Source: DASUPK01 sp963843085
GTDB taxonomy: Bacteria > Actinomycetota > Thermoleophilia > Solirubrobacterales > 70-9
Direction of reading: 5' to 3'
DNA: 64,000 nucleotides
NCBI GenBank assembly: GCA_963843085.1
Contig: CAWJJG010000001.1
Span: 410,530-474,529 of the forward strand
The notes beneath the pieces were generated by a model. That model was not told the origin of the DNA. It did no database searches and saw nothing but the letters and a program-made list of their open reading frames with translations. A program made the position numbers and the translations under genes. Positions 8,539 through 17,144 of this stretch are shown here, piece after piece. Within the stretch, counting starts at the first letter, position 1, and every line of letters starts with the position of its first letter.

Positions 8539-8942
8539 ATGTCTGAAGAGAACGTCGAGCTCCTCCGCAAGGCCACCGAGGCCTGGAACTCGGGTGGGAT
8601 CGAGGCGATGCTGCCCTTCTATCCAGAGGACGTGATCTGGTACCCGTTTCCGGATGCGCCGGTCGGTCGTGACGGACTCCACGGGCATGACGGAATCAGG
8701 GAGATCATGGCCGGCTGGATCGAAGGCTTCACCGATTTCCAAGGCCACGACTCATGAGCTTCGCGACCTCGGCGACATGGTCCTCGCCCTCGGGGAGATC
8801 TCCGGGGATCAAGGGGTCGGATGTGCCCGTCCGTCAACCAATGGGGAGCGTCAACTGGGACTTCCGTGACGGCGTAATCGGCAGAGCCCCCTTCTTCCCG
8901 TCATGGGAAGCCGCTCTCGAGGCCGCCGGTGTCTCCGAGTAG
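8539..8942 (+). pseudogene. SnoaL-like (NTF2-fold) protein, broken by two frameshifts
   Basis: The first 72 codons (MSEENVELLRKATEAWNSGG to GWIEGFTDFQGHDS) are a standard SnoaL-like polyketide-cyclase/NTF2 domain, then a TGA interrupts at about 8755. The expected continuation is present in the other two plus frames: HELRDLGDMVLALGEISG (about 8759-8812), then DVPVRQPMGSVNWDFRDG to WEAALEAAGVSE (about 8820-8942). Each step is a +1 shift, so two separate indels are needed. Either a decaying gene or sequence error. The fold normally gives 120-140 aa. Confidence 0.75.
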
Positions 8943-9029
8943 CGACCCACCGACGCTCTGCGAGTGGGCCGGAGCAGCAGGAGGCGCCGACCCCGCGCTG
9001 GGCTGGGGAGTCGCCCCGCCGTACCAGCC

Positions 9030-9607
9030 GTGAGCGGGGTCGAGTCGGGACCCGACGCGAAGCTCCGCTGCCCATGGGGACTGATCGCCCCCGAGTACAT
9101 CGAGTATCACGACGCCGAGTGGGGGCGGCCGGTTCACGGCGAGAACGAGCTGTACGAGCGGCTCACGCTCGAGGCGTTTCAGTCCGGGCTCTCGTGGCTG
9201 ACGATCCTGCGCAAGCGCGAGAACTTCCGGCGCGCCTTCGACAGCTTCGAGATCCAGAGGGTCGCCGCCTATGGAGACGCGGAAGTCGCTCGCCTGCTCT
9301 CCGACGAGGGCATCGTCCGCAACCGCAGGAAGATCGAGGCGGCGATCACGAACGCAAACGCCGCCCGGGAGTTGCATGCGAGCGGCGAGAGCCTCGACGG
9401 GCTGCTCTGGAGCTTTGCGCCTTACCCGGACTCCCGGCCGGTCCGAAGCAGCTCTCCGACCTGGAGCCGACCACTTCGGAGTCCAGGGCCCTCGCAAAGG
9501 AGCTCAAGCGCCGCGGCTTCGCCTTCGTCGGGCCGACTACCGCCTACGCCACCATGCAGGCCGTCGGCCTGGTCAACGACCACCTCGCGGGCTGCGCATT
9601 TCGCTAA
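9030..9607 (+). pseudogene. tag: DNA-3-methyladenine glycosylase I (tag), single frameshift
   Basis: Base-excision repair enzyme removing 3-methyladenine. From a GTG at 9030 the frame reads LRCPWG, then YIEYHDAEWGRPVHGENELYE, FQSGLSWLTILRKRENF and DEGIVRNRRKIEAAITNA, all characteristic of Tag. At about 9430-9450 the frame is lost. The C-terminal part (ALAKELKRRGFAFVGPTTAYATMQAVGLVNDHLAGC) continues in a different plus frame to a stop at 9607. Without correction the product lacks the C-terminal zinc-binding and helical part and is probably inactive. One indel would restore a normal-length protein of about 190 aa, so a sequencing error is possible. Confidence 0.85.
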
Positions 9608-9712
9608 CAGACGTCGACGCGCACCGCGGGTTCCCTTTTGCTGCAACGGCTCTCCCAGCTCTCCCGAAACGCTGGCGGCGAGCACCCTCATCCGCAAAGA
9701 TGCACGAACCGC

Positions 9713-10189
9713 ATGGACGAGACCGCACGCAGAGGAAATTACGAATCCGGGGCCGACTACGTCTTGGAGTACGGAGAGCTCCGCTTCGCCTTCAACGAGC
9801 GGGACTTCGCCCAGCGCGTCGAGCAGGCGGCGGTGAAGCTCGACTTCGTGCGCCAGGGCCTCGACGAGCACGAGCTCGAGGACCTGCTGGAGCTCGCCGT
9901 CAACGGAGAGATCCGGGAGCCCTGCTCCCCCCTCGGCGGGCACGTCAACGAGAACTGGGACGAACTCGTCGGCCCCTCGAACAAGAGCCTCGTCCACTGG
10001 CTTCGCCGCCTGGTCTTCCGCGGCGCCTGGCTCGACCAGCGCGTCAAGGAGGGTGAGCTCGACATCGTCTTCGACGAGTCGACGCAGACCTTCGGTTACG
10101 TCCAGCCGGACCGCGATTCAGAGCTGATCGAGCTCTCCGCGGAGCCGTCCTGGGGCACCGTCGCCTACGGCGGCCGCGACCGCGCGTAG
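9713..10189 (+). CDS. Conserved hypothetical protein
   Basis: 158-aa soluble acidic protein, no signal peptide or membrane segment. The start chosen is the ATG at 9713 (MDETARRGNYESGADYVLEYG); an in-frame TTG-type extension exists but reads as non-coding. Distinct phrases are VKLDFVRQGLDEHELEDLLELAVNGEI, split by charged helices, and LVHWLRRLVFRGAWLDQRVKEGEL. I do not recognise a family. It follows the frameshifted tag gene by about 105 bp and is followed by a small hairpin. Confidence 0.65.
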   Translation: MDETARRGNYESGADYVLEYGELRFAFNERDFAQRVEQAAVKLDFVRQGLDEHELEDLLELAVNGEIREPCSPLGGHVNENWDELVGPSNKSLVHWLRRLVFRGAWLDQRVKEGELDIVFDESTQTFGYVQPDRDSELIELSAEPSWGTVAYGGRDRA

Positions 10190-10200
10190 CGGTCACCAGG

Positions 10201-10219
10201 CCGCTCCACTTTGGAGCGG
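10201..10219. terminator. Short perfect hairpin between two genes
   Basis: 8-bp perfect stem (CCGCTCCA / TGGAGCGG) with a 3-base loop, placed just after the stop of the plus-strand gene ending at 10189 and before the convergent stop at 10285. There is no T-tract, so it may be a weak bidirectional or Rho-assisted terminator. Confidence 0.4.
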
Positions 10220-10284
10220 AGGGCGAAGCCCGTAGCGACTTATGTGGGGCGGCCGCTGGTGGCCGCGACCCGATGGCGAAGCCG

Positions 10285-11610
10285 TCAGCCGGTCAGCCAG
10301 CTCGGCTCCTTGACCTTTGGAACCTCGCCCGCAATCCGTGACATCACGCCGTAGAAGCGCGGCAGCTCCGGGTAGACGATCGCCTTGCCGGTGGTGATCA
10401 GGCCGACCGAGATCGCGCGCTCCGGGTCGGCCCAACCCATGATGTTGATCAGCCCGAGGTGGCCGAAGGCGAGGTCGGTGTCGCGGCCGTAGAGGCTGAC
10501 GTAGTCGGCGCCGAGCATCAGGCCGTACGAGAAGCGCGTCGGGAAAACAAGCGAGAAGTCGATCTCGAGGTGGGACTGCTCGGTGAGCGCCCTCCGGATC
10601 GTCCTCGGCTCCATCACCCGCACGCCGCCGAGCTCCCCTCCCTGCCTGAAGATCTCGAAGAAGCGCGAGAGCTCGTTGGCCGTCGTGACCACGTTCGCGG
10701 ACGGCACCAGCGCGGTCAGGAAGCGGGGATCGTTCGAGAGCTCGACCACCTCGTCGAGAGGCGACCCCAGCACGCGTTTGACGAGCGTGGACAGCGGCGG
10801 AAGGATCGGCGGCCCGGTCACGTAGGACGGAGCGACCCGCTCGACGTCCTCCGGCGCGACGCCGTAGTTGCCCCACCTGAAGCCGAGCGGGTTCAGAATC
10901 TCCTCGGCGAGGACCTCCCGGACCGTCTTCCCGGTCACCCGCCGGACGATCTCGCCGAGGATGTACCCGCCGGACACCGCGTGGTAGGCGAGCATCCGGC
11001 CGGGGCGGATGCTCGGCTTGGACTCGCAGATCAGGCTGACGATCAGGTCCCAGTCGTCGATCGACTCGAGGTCGAGCGCCTCCTTCGGCATGGAGGCGAC
11101 CCCGGCGCGGTGCGCGAGCACATGGGCGATCGTGGTCCCCTCCTTCCCCTGCTGCGCGTACTCGGGGAGGTACTCGCTGACGCGGTCGCCGATGTGGAGT
11201 TCGCGACGCTCGTCGAGGAGGTGGATGACCATCGCGGTGACCGCCTTCGAAGCCGAGAAGATGCAGGCCGGGACGTCCGGGGTCATCGGGACCTTCGGCG
11301 CGTCCTCCGGGTCGTCGGGGCCGTTACCGCGCGCGTGTCCGATCGCTCGGTCGAGGACCACCCGGCCCTCGCGGCGTACGCAGAGCTGCAGGCCCGGGTG
11401 GACCCCGCTGCGGTAGAGGTCGACCGCCGCCTCCCAGATCCGCTCGACCGTCTCCGGGTCGATGCCGGTGGCGTTCGCCCCGGCCTCCTCCCCGCGGGTC
11501 GTCATCGCCTCCAGGTCGTCCGGGACGCGGACGCGATGGAAGACGTCGGGTACGCCGGGTAGGTGTGGCAGATGCAGGACGTCCGAGAGATGTGGACGTC
11601 GTGGTGGCAA
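10285..11610 (-). CDS. Serine hydrolase, class C beta-lactamase / EstB-like family
   Basis: 441-aa protein of the beta-lactamase/transpeptidase-like fold. The nucleophile motif SxxK is seen as FSASKAVTAM (about residue 118). The second motif has Tyr in LAYHAVSGGYILGE, and the late FGHLGLINIMGW plays the part of the KTG-like strand (H-x-G form). Probably an esterase or peptidase rather than a true beta-lactamase. The start is uncertain: the first ATG (11505) would remove LPHLPGVPDVFHRVRVP, which I think is conserved in this actinobacterial subfamily, so I use the in-frame TTG at 11610. No signal peptide, so it is likely cytoplasmic. Confidence 0.85.
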   Translation of the reverse strand: MPPRRPHLSDVLHLPHLPGVPDVFHRVRVPDDLEAMTTRGEEAGANATGIDPETVERIWEAAVDLYRSGVHPGLQLCVRREGRVVLDRAIGHARGNGPDDPEDAPKVPMTPDVPACIFSASKAVTAMVIHLLDERRELHIGDRVSEYLPEYAQQGKEGTTIAHVLAHRAGVASMPKEALDLESIDDWDLIVSLICESKPSIRPGRMLAYHAVSGGYILGEIVRRVTGKTVREVLAEEILNPLGFRWGNYGVAPEDVERVAPSYVTGPPILPPLSTLVKRVLGSPLDEVVELSNDPRFLTALVPSANVVTTANELSRFFEIFRQGGELGGVRVMEPRTIRRALTEQSHLEIDFSLVFPTRFSYGLMLGADYVSLYGRDTDLAFGHLGLINIMGWADPERAISVGLITTGKAIVYPELPRFYGVMSRIAGEVPKVKEPSWLTG

Positions 11611-11774
11611 CTAGATGATCGATTCCTGATCGACGTGCGTCCGGAGATTCGCCCGGCCAAGCAGCTCAAGGACGCAGGGCGAAACCTTTGGTGGTGCCAA
11701 AGGCGAGCCCGAGGACGTAGAGATGCGCAGCGCCGGGCGGATCACCGGGCGTGCGTGGATCGGGGATCGGTCAT

Positions 11775-13076
11775 CTACAACCGGCTGAGCAGCTCCGCGT
11801 TCGAGCTGGTCTCGCTGATCTGATCGGAGAGCGCCCGGGCGCCCTGCTCCGGGTCCATCTCCGCGAGCTCCGCGCGCAGGAGGCGGATCTTCTCCATCTC
11901 CTCCGTGTCGCGCAGCTCGTCCTCCCCGGACGCTCGGCAGTCGGCCGCCACCAGTGCCGGGACGATTCCCTTCGCGGCCAGGTCGGCATCGAGCCGGAGC
12001 AGGAGGTTCTCCGTCGTCTCCAGCGCCTCACGTACCTCAGCGCCCCGGTCATCGGAGTCGAGGACGGTGGCGATCACGGTGAGCGAACCGCTCCCCTCCT
12101 CTTCGAGCTCACGGCCCGCGCCGAAGATCCGCTTGACGCGCGCGGAGTCGCGATAGCCCAGGGCGAGCCGGCTGAGCGAGTCGATCAGGACGACGACGTC
12201 CTCCCCGCCCTCGGCCAGGCGCTTCGCGTGACCCATCGCCAGCTCGGCAGCCCGGACCTGGTCGCGCGGCTCCTGATCGGCAGTCGCGGCGAAGATCTCC
12301 GCGTTCGGCAGCGCCCGGCCCCACTGGGGTACCTCCTCGGGCCGCTCATCGGCGAGCAGGACGCAGAGGTGAGCTCCGGTCTCCGCGATTGCGCCACCCA
12401 GGGCGCGCAGCAGCGCGGTCCGCCCGGAGCGCGGCTGTGCGAGCACCAGCACGCGCTGCCCGAAGGCCAGCGGTCCGAGCAGGTCGACCGCGCGAACGAG
12501 CGGGTCTCCGGCAGCATCGGGGGCGAGCAGGCGGCGATGGGGCGGCGCCGCGGTCAGATCCTCGAACTGCGTGCGCCCGTCCTCCGGGCTCTGGCCGTTG
12601 ACGGTTTCGACCTGGATCAGGGCGCGGTGGCGCTCGCCTCGGCGTGGCTGCCGGGCGGGACCGGTGACCTGGTCGCCGGGACGCAGCTCGCAGCGGCGGA
12701 TCTGCGAGGCGGACACGTAGACGTCGCCCTCGGCCTCGCTCATCCCCGTCAGGCGCAGGAAGCCGTAGCCCTGGGGCATCCGGTCGAGCACGCCCGTTAC
12801 CTCCTCCGAAGCCTCGTCGTCATCAGAAGCCTCGTCCTCGCCATCAGAAGCCGCCTCCTCGCCGCCGCTGACCTCCTCTGGGGAATCCTTGGCCTCAGCG
12901 GCGGCTGCGGGGGCGACAACCTCCTTGGACGGGGCCTTCGACTGACCTTTGCCCCCGCCGAGCGCCTCGATCAGCTCGTCGCGGGTCAGCATCCGGTACC
13001 GCTCCACGCCCTGCTCGCGCGCTCGCTGGTGCAGGTCTGCCAGATGTAGGTCCTTGAGGGCCACCGACGCGCGCAT
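11775..13076 (-). CDS. Rho-like transcription termination factor paralogue with altered P-loop
   Basis: 433-aa Rho homologue. An N-terminal Rho_N (SAP-like) domain (about 6-40) is followed by an acidic low-complexity linker (about 50-93). The cold-shock RNA-binding domain has RNP1 GYGFLR (about 103-108), and a RecA/F1-like ATPase core follows. The P-loop reads AQPRSGRTALL (about 213-223), where canonical Rho has GK[ST]: the lysine is arginine. The catalytic-Glu region DERPEEV is kept, but DSLSRLALGYRD replaces DSITRLARAY, and the R-loop/Arg-finger regions are weakly conserved. It is therefore probably a divergent, possibly ATPase-impaired second Rho. It lies 27 bp downstream of glpD on the same strand. 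Confidence 0.8.
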   Translation of the reverse strand: MRASVALKDLHLADLHQRAREQGVERYRMLTRDELIEALGGGKGQSKAPSKEVVAPAAAAEAKDSPEEVSGGEEAASDGEDEASDDDEASEEVTGVLDRMPQGYGFLRLTGMSEAEGDVYVSASQIRRCELRPGDQVTGPARQPRRGERHRALIQVETVNGQSPEDGRTQFEDLTAAPPHRRLLAPDAAGDPLVRAVDLLGPLAFGQRVLVLAQPRSGRTALLRALGGAIAETGAHLCVLLADERPEEVPQWGRALPNAEIFAATADQEPRDQVRAAELAMGHAKRLAEGGEDVVVLIDSLSRLALGYRDSARVKRIFGAGRELEEEGSGSLTVIATVLDSDDRGAEVREALETTENLLLRLDADLAAKGIVPALVAADCRASGEDELRDTEEMEKIRLLRAELAEMDPEQGARALSDQISETSSNAELLSRL

Positions 13077-13103
13077 GCTAGACGCCTTAATGCACAGGCC
13101 GCG

Positions 13104-14777
13104 CTAAGCCGGCACTCGCCCGGGATCGAGCCCCTCTGCCTCCGCCACCCGGCCCCATGCCGTCACCTCATCGGAGACGCGCGACGGGCTCCAGCCGAGC
13201 TCGCTGCCGAGGAGCGCGGCGACCGCCTCGACACGGGCCCCGTCGCGGAGCTCGGGGGCCGTCACGAGCCCGAGCCTGGTCCGCCGCAGCAGCACGTCGG
13301 CCACCGAGCGAGCCTGCTCGCGCTGGGCGGCCAGGACGACCTCGGCCATCAGGTCCGGATGGCCGGGGACGATCGGCTCAGCCAGCTCCGGGCTCTCCCC
13401 GCAAAGATCGAGCAGCGCGCGCGCCGCATGCCCGTAGCGGAAGGCGAGCTGGTCGGTGGCGCCCTCGGGCAGCTCGACGTCCGTCCGCAGGTCCTCCGGG
13501 CGAGCGGACATGCCCAGCGGGATGTCGTCCGTGCGGCACTCGGCCTCACGGCCGTCGCGCTCGACGATCCGGTCGACGACCTGGGCCGCCATGCGCCGGA
13601 AGGTGGTCAGCTTGCCGCCCGTGATCGTGAGCATCCCCGAGGAGGTCTCGTACAGCTCGGCCTTCCGCGAGATGTCGACCGACTTCTTCGGATCGCCCGT
13701 GGAGATCAACGGCCGCACGCCTGCGTAGGCGCCGGTCAGCTCGTCCGGGCCGATGCTCGTGCCGAAGTAGGAGTTGAGGGCGTCGAGCAGGTAGGCGACG
13801 TCGTCGGCGCCGGCGGGGACCTCGTCGATCTCGCCCTCGTAGTCGTTGTCCGTCGTCCCGACCAGGACCCGCCCGTACCAGGGCAGGGCGAAGATCGTGC
13901 GGTCTGCTCCGGCGGGAACGATGCATGCGGCGGTGCCGATGTCGAGGTCGTCGCTGGAGAGAGTCACGTGCGAGCCCCGGCTCGGGCGGATCCTGGGGAT
14001 CTCCTCCTCTGTGAGCAGCTCGTCGGGCCGGATCCGGTCGGCCCAGACCCCGGTCGCGTTGACGACATTGGTGGCGCGGACCTCGACCCGCTCCCCGGAC
14101 TCCGCCTCGGTGAACGCGACGCCCGCGGCACGGCCGTCCTCCTCCAGCACCTCCGTCACCTCGGCGCCGTTCACGACCACCGCGCCGAAGCGCTCCGCCT
14201 CGCCGAGGACCGTGAGCACGAGCCGCACGTCGTCGGTCTGGCAGTCGTAGAACAGATAGGCCGAGCTCGGGTCCATCGGCTCCAGCGCCGGAATCAGCTC
14301 CACGGCCTCCTCCCCGGAGATCGTGCGATGCCGGTCCGGGGACCAGAACTCCGCCTCGTCGCGGTGCTCGTTGCGCTGGCTGCGACCGCGCCCGATGCGC
14401 GAGGTCGCCATCACGTCGTACATGTTCAGGCCGATCCCGATGGCGCGGTTCTTCCTCTCACCGCCGACCGCCGGGACCAGGAACGGCGTCGGATAGACGA
14501 GGTGCGGCGCCAGCCGGACGAGCAGCTGGCGCTCGAGCAGCGCCTCCCGAACCAGACCGAGATCGAAGTTCTGCAGGTAGCGAAGGCCGCCGTGCACCAT
14601 CTTCGAGGAGCGGCTCGAGGTGCCCTGGGCGAAATCCCCTCGCTCCACCAGGGCGACCGAGTAGCCGCGCGAGGCCGCATCGAGCGCCACCCCGGCGCCC
14701 GTGATGCCGCCGCCCACCACGACCACGTCGAAGGGGTCATCGCGCATCGCCGCGATTGCCTGCTCCCGGGAGATCAT
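13104..14777 (-). CDS. glpD: Aerobic glycerol-3-phosphate dehydrogenase
   Basis: FAD-dependent enzyme (557 aa, normal length) oxidising glycerol-3-phosphate to dihydroxyacetone phosphate at the membrane and passing electrons to quinone. The N-terminal dinucleotide-binding motif is VVVVGGGITGAGVALDAASRG (about 18-38, first Gly cluster GGGITG). Then come the GlpD signature GTSSRSSKMVHGGLRYLQ (about 52-69) and the C-terminal substrate region ELTGAYAGVRPL and TITGGKLTTFRRMA. A C-terminal helical DAO_C domain follows. Its start overlaps the nitroreductase stop by 4 bp, so it is translated from a message coming from the upstream operon. Confidence 0.95.
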   Translation of the reverse strand: MISREQAIAAMRDDPFDVVVVGGGITGAGVALDAASRGYSVALVERGDFAQGTSSRSSKMVHGGLRYLQNFDLGLVREALLERQLLVRLAPHLVYPTPFLVPAVGGERKNRAIGIGLNMYDVMATSRIGRGRSQRNEHRDEAEFWSPDRHRTISGEEAVELIPALEPMDPSSAYLFYDCQTDDVRLVLTVLGEAERFGAVVVNGAEVTEVLEEDGRAAGVAFTEAESGERVEVRATNVVNATGVWADRIRPDELLTEEEIPRIRPSRGSHVTLSSDDLDIGTAACIVPAGADRTIFALPWYGRVLVGTTDNDYEGEIDEVPAGADDVAYLLDALNSYFGTSIGPDELTGAYAGVRPLISTGDPKKSVDISRKAELYETSSGMLTITGGKLTTFRRMAAQVVDRIVERDGREAECRTDDIPLGMSARPEDLRTDVELPEGATDQLAFRYGHAARALLDLCGESPELAEPIVPGHPDLMAEVVLAAQREQARSVADVLLRRTRLGLVTAPELRDGARVEAVAALLGSELGWSPSRVSDEVTAWGRVAEAEGLDPGRVPA

Positions 14778-15283
14778 TCGAGGAACTGGACCACCTGGTC
14801 GACGGGCAGGCGCTCGGGCGGCCGCTGCTCCTGAACGGGCGTGCCGAGGTGAAGGAGGCCGACGAACCGCTCGTGCTCGGGCATCCCGACGGCGGCGCGG
14901 CCCTCCGGCGTTCGCAGCACCTCCGGGGTCCGCCAGTAGGTGGCGAGCCCCCTGTTGTGGCCGGCCAGGAGGACGATGTATGCGGCGCAGGCCGTGGCGT
15001 GCAGGTCCTCCTCGACCTGGATCTCATCTCCGGTGAGCACGCAGGAGCAGACGACGAGCGTGGGGGCGCGGTCGAGCTTCGACGCGGACTCCGGCCCGGC
15101 CGCCTCCTTGAGCCGCCCCAGGGCGCGCGGGCCGATCACCCGGAAGCGCCACGGGTTGGTCAGGTTGTGGTTCGGCGCCCAGCGCGCAAGGTCGAGGATC
15201 TCCTCGAGCAGCTGCCGGTCGACCGGCTCGGGCCGGTAGGCCTTGTGGGTCCGGCGGGTGCGGATCGCCTCCTCGACTTCCAT
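14774..15283 (-). CDS. Nitroreductase-family flavoprotein (YdjA-like)
   Basis: 169-aa FMN-dependent nitroreductase-fold protein. The N-terminal RRTHKAYRPEPVDRQLLEEIL and LARWAPNHNLTNPWRF correspond to the FMN-binding start of the family; the end FVGLLHLGTP is also typical. Overall it looks most like the short YdjA type. The substrate is unknown. It is 10 bp downstream of the S-component fusion gene and overlaps glpD by 4 bp, so it lies in the riboswitch-led operon. The nitroreductase fold also includes BluB (dimethylbenzimidazole synthesis) and resembles the CblC decyanase, so a corrinoid role is possible but not shown by any specific motif here. Confidence 0.88.
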   Translation of the reverse strand: MEVEEAIRTRRTHKAYRPEPVDRQLLEEILDLARWAPNHNLTNPWRFRVIGPRALGRLKEAAGPESASKLDRAPTLVVCSCVLTGDEIQVEEDLHATACAAYIVLLAGHNRGLATYWRTPEVLRTPEGRAAVGMPEHERFVGLLHLGTPVQEQRPPERLPVDQVVQFLE

Positions 15284-15293
15284 GGGTGGAAAC

Positions 15294-17144
15294 CTAGGGC
15301 AGGCGGCGCCTGTACCTCACCCAACCGCCCCAGATCACGGCGGTCCCGAGGAGGACGATCGCGAGCGCGATCAGCCATCCGGGGAGGCCTCCGTCGCCAC
15401 CCCCGGCATCGATCGCGGAGGACGCCGGCGAGAGGGGCACCGGACTCGTTCCCGTCGTCGGGGTCCCGGCGACCGCCGAAGCCACGGGGGCACCGGCCTT
15501 CGCCTTCCCGGTGGCCGCATGGCCGGCGCCGCCGCCGGCGGTCCCGCCGATGGCGGCCGTGGCTCCACCGGCGCCGGCCCCAACCGTGGAGCGCGCCACG
15601 GGGCTCAACGGAAATGCCCGTCCGAGGACCGCGACCAGCGCCTGCCCGGTCACCCAGACCGGAGTCTGGTCAGTGGCAGACGAGTACCGGTAGTGGCCGT
15701 CGCGGGCCTGCACGGAGGCGAGGAAGTCGAGCGGAGAGCTGCCGCCCTTCCTGACGGAGGAGGGCGAGACCCCGGCGGCGATCAGCCCCTGCGCGGCCCA
15801 GGCGGTCGACTGGGCGTTGACCGATCCGCCGGTCAGGTTGAAGCCGCCACCGGGATGCTGGGCCGCGCGCAGGTAGGCGACACCCTTCCGGACGGCCGAG
15901 GCGCTTCCGGCGGCGGCGATCCCCTGGAGCACCGCGCCCGTCGTGTCGGCGTCGCTCGCGACCCCCTCGGCGAAGCCCCAGCCCCCGTCGTCGTTCTGGA
16001 TCGAGCGAAGCCACGCCGCCGAGCGTGAGTTCCCGGAGCTGGATCCGGCGGCCCTCAGGGCGAGAATCCCGTACGCCGTCGAGTTGACCTGCCCTCCCCA
16101 CGAGCCGTCCTTGCCACGCCGGGCAAGCAGGCGCTGGACCAGGTCGTGGCCGCGGAAGTTCCGCGGATCGAGGCCGGCGCCGCGCAGCACAAGGATCGTC
16201 CGCTCGATGTCACCCGTCGTGGTGATCTCCCCCACCGTCCTGGCGAGATACGAGATCGGGGTGGCGTCGCCGTGGTCGAGGTCGAGCGGGTTCACGCCGG
16301 CGGCCTCGAGACCGAGCGCCGCCCAGCCCGTCATTCCCGGATTCGATTCCTCCCCGGGCCCGAAGCCGAAACCGCCATCGTCGTTCTGAGCGGAACGCAA
16401 CCACGAGGCCGCGGCCGCCGGCCCACTCGCCGAGGCGCTCGCGCGATCGCCGGCGACGGCGGAGCCGACCAGCGGCACGGCGAGCAGCAGCACCGCCGCC
16501 CCCGTCGCCACCCGCTTCGCCGCCGCGGGCGGGAGCGGCCCCCAGGCGAACTCGAAGCGGGCCCGATAGCGAGTCAGCATCCTGATCATCGCCGGCCCGG
16601 CCACCAGCGCGAGCGCTGCGTTGCCCACGGCGTGGGCGATGTTGAACGGCACGCCTCGCGCGGAGATCGCCAGGAAGCGGTCGAGCGACTGCTCGCCGCC
16701 GTAGGTGACCATCAGGGAGAAGTCGAGAAGGGCGCCATAGGCGAAGCCGGTGAGCGCACAGATCATGGCGAGGCCGACCCGCCCCAGGCGGCGTCCCGTC
16801 GCCACGGCGAGGCCGGCGCCGAGCACGCCGGTCAAACCCCACCCGGCCATCTGCCACGGCGTCCACGGCCCTTGCCCCAGCCAGAAGTTCGACACCAGCC
16901 CCGACAGGGCGCCGACGGCGAAACCCGCCTCCGGACCGAGCGTGAAGCCCGCGATCAGCGTGATGTCGGTCGTCGGCACCACGTTGGGAATCGGCGAGAA
17001 GGCCACTCTGCCCGCCACCGAGATCGCGGCCAGGGCGGCGACCAGCGCGACGATCTGCGACGCCGGCCGCGAACGCTCGTACCAGGCGAATCCCCCGAGC
17101 AGGACGAAACCGAGGATCGCGAAGGACGCCGACTGCCAGCTCAC
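15294..17144 (-). CDS. ECF transporter S component fused to an extracellular squalene-cyclase-type repeat domain
   Basis: 616-aa fusion. Residues about 1-200 form a polytopic S component with the run PNVVPTTDITLIAGFTLGPE, then LVSNFWLGQGPWTPWQMAGW, resembling the CbrT-like corrinoid/queuosine group. After another helix (about 212-232), residues about 240-510 hold five prenyltransferase/squalene-oxidase-type repeats: QNDDGGFGFG, GKDGSWGG, QNDDGGWGF, QHPGGGFNL and QARDGHYRY. A Gly/Ala/Ser/Pro linker leads to a C-terminal helix (about 588-608) and RYRRRLP. The repeat domain should face outside, tethered at both ends. The same alpha/alpha barrel is the B12-binding alpha domain of intrinsic factor. 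The GTG start overlaps the EcfA stop. Substrate inferred from the upstream cobalamin riboswitch. Confidence 0.88.
   Translation of the reverse strand: MSWQSASFAILGFVLLGGFAWYERSRPASQIVALVAALAAISVAGRVAFSPIPNVVPTTDITLIAGFTLGPEAGFAVGALSGLVSNFWLGQGPWTPWQMAGWGLTGVLGAGLAVATGRRLGRVGLAMICALTGFAYGALLDFSLMVTYGGEQSLDRFLAISARGVPFNIAHAVGNAALALVAGPAMIRMLTRYRARFEFAWGPLPPAAAKRVATGAAVLLLAVPLVGSAVAGDRASASASGPAAAASWLRSAQNDDGGFGFGPGEESNPGMTGWAALGLEAAGVNPLDLDHGDATPISYLARTVGEITTTGDIERTILVLRGAGLDPRNFRGHDLVQRLLARRGKDGSWGGQVNSTAYGILALRAAGSSSGNSRSAAWLRSIQNDDGGWGFAEGVASDADTTGAVLQGIAAAGSASAVRKGVAYLRAAQHPGGGFNLTGGSVNAQSTAWAAQGLIAAGVSPSSVRKGGSSPLDFLASVQARDGHYRYSSATDQTPVWVTGQALVAVLGRAFPLSPVARSTVGAGAGGATAAIGGTAGGGAGHAATGKAKAGAPVASAVAGTPTTGTSPVPLSPASSAIDAGGGDGGLPGWLIALAIVLLGTAVIWGGWVRYRRRLP

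Noticed and set aside
10285..11610. True class C beta-lactamase conferring resistance
   Set aside because: No signal peptide and an HxG-type third motif; fits the esterase/EstB-like group.
14774..15283. BluB (dimethylbenzimidazole synthase)
   Set aside because: Length and N-terminal pattern fit short YdjA-like nitroreductases better; I see no BluB-specific motif.
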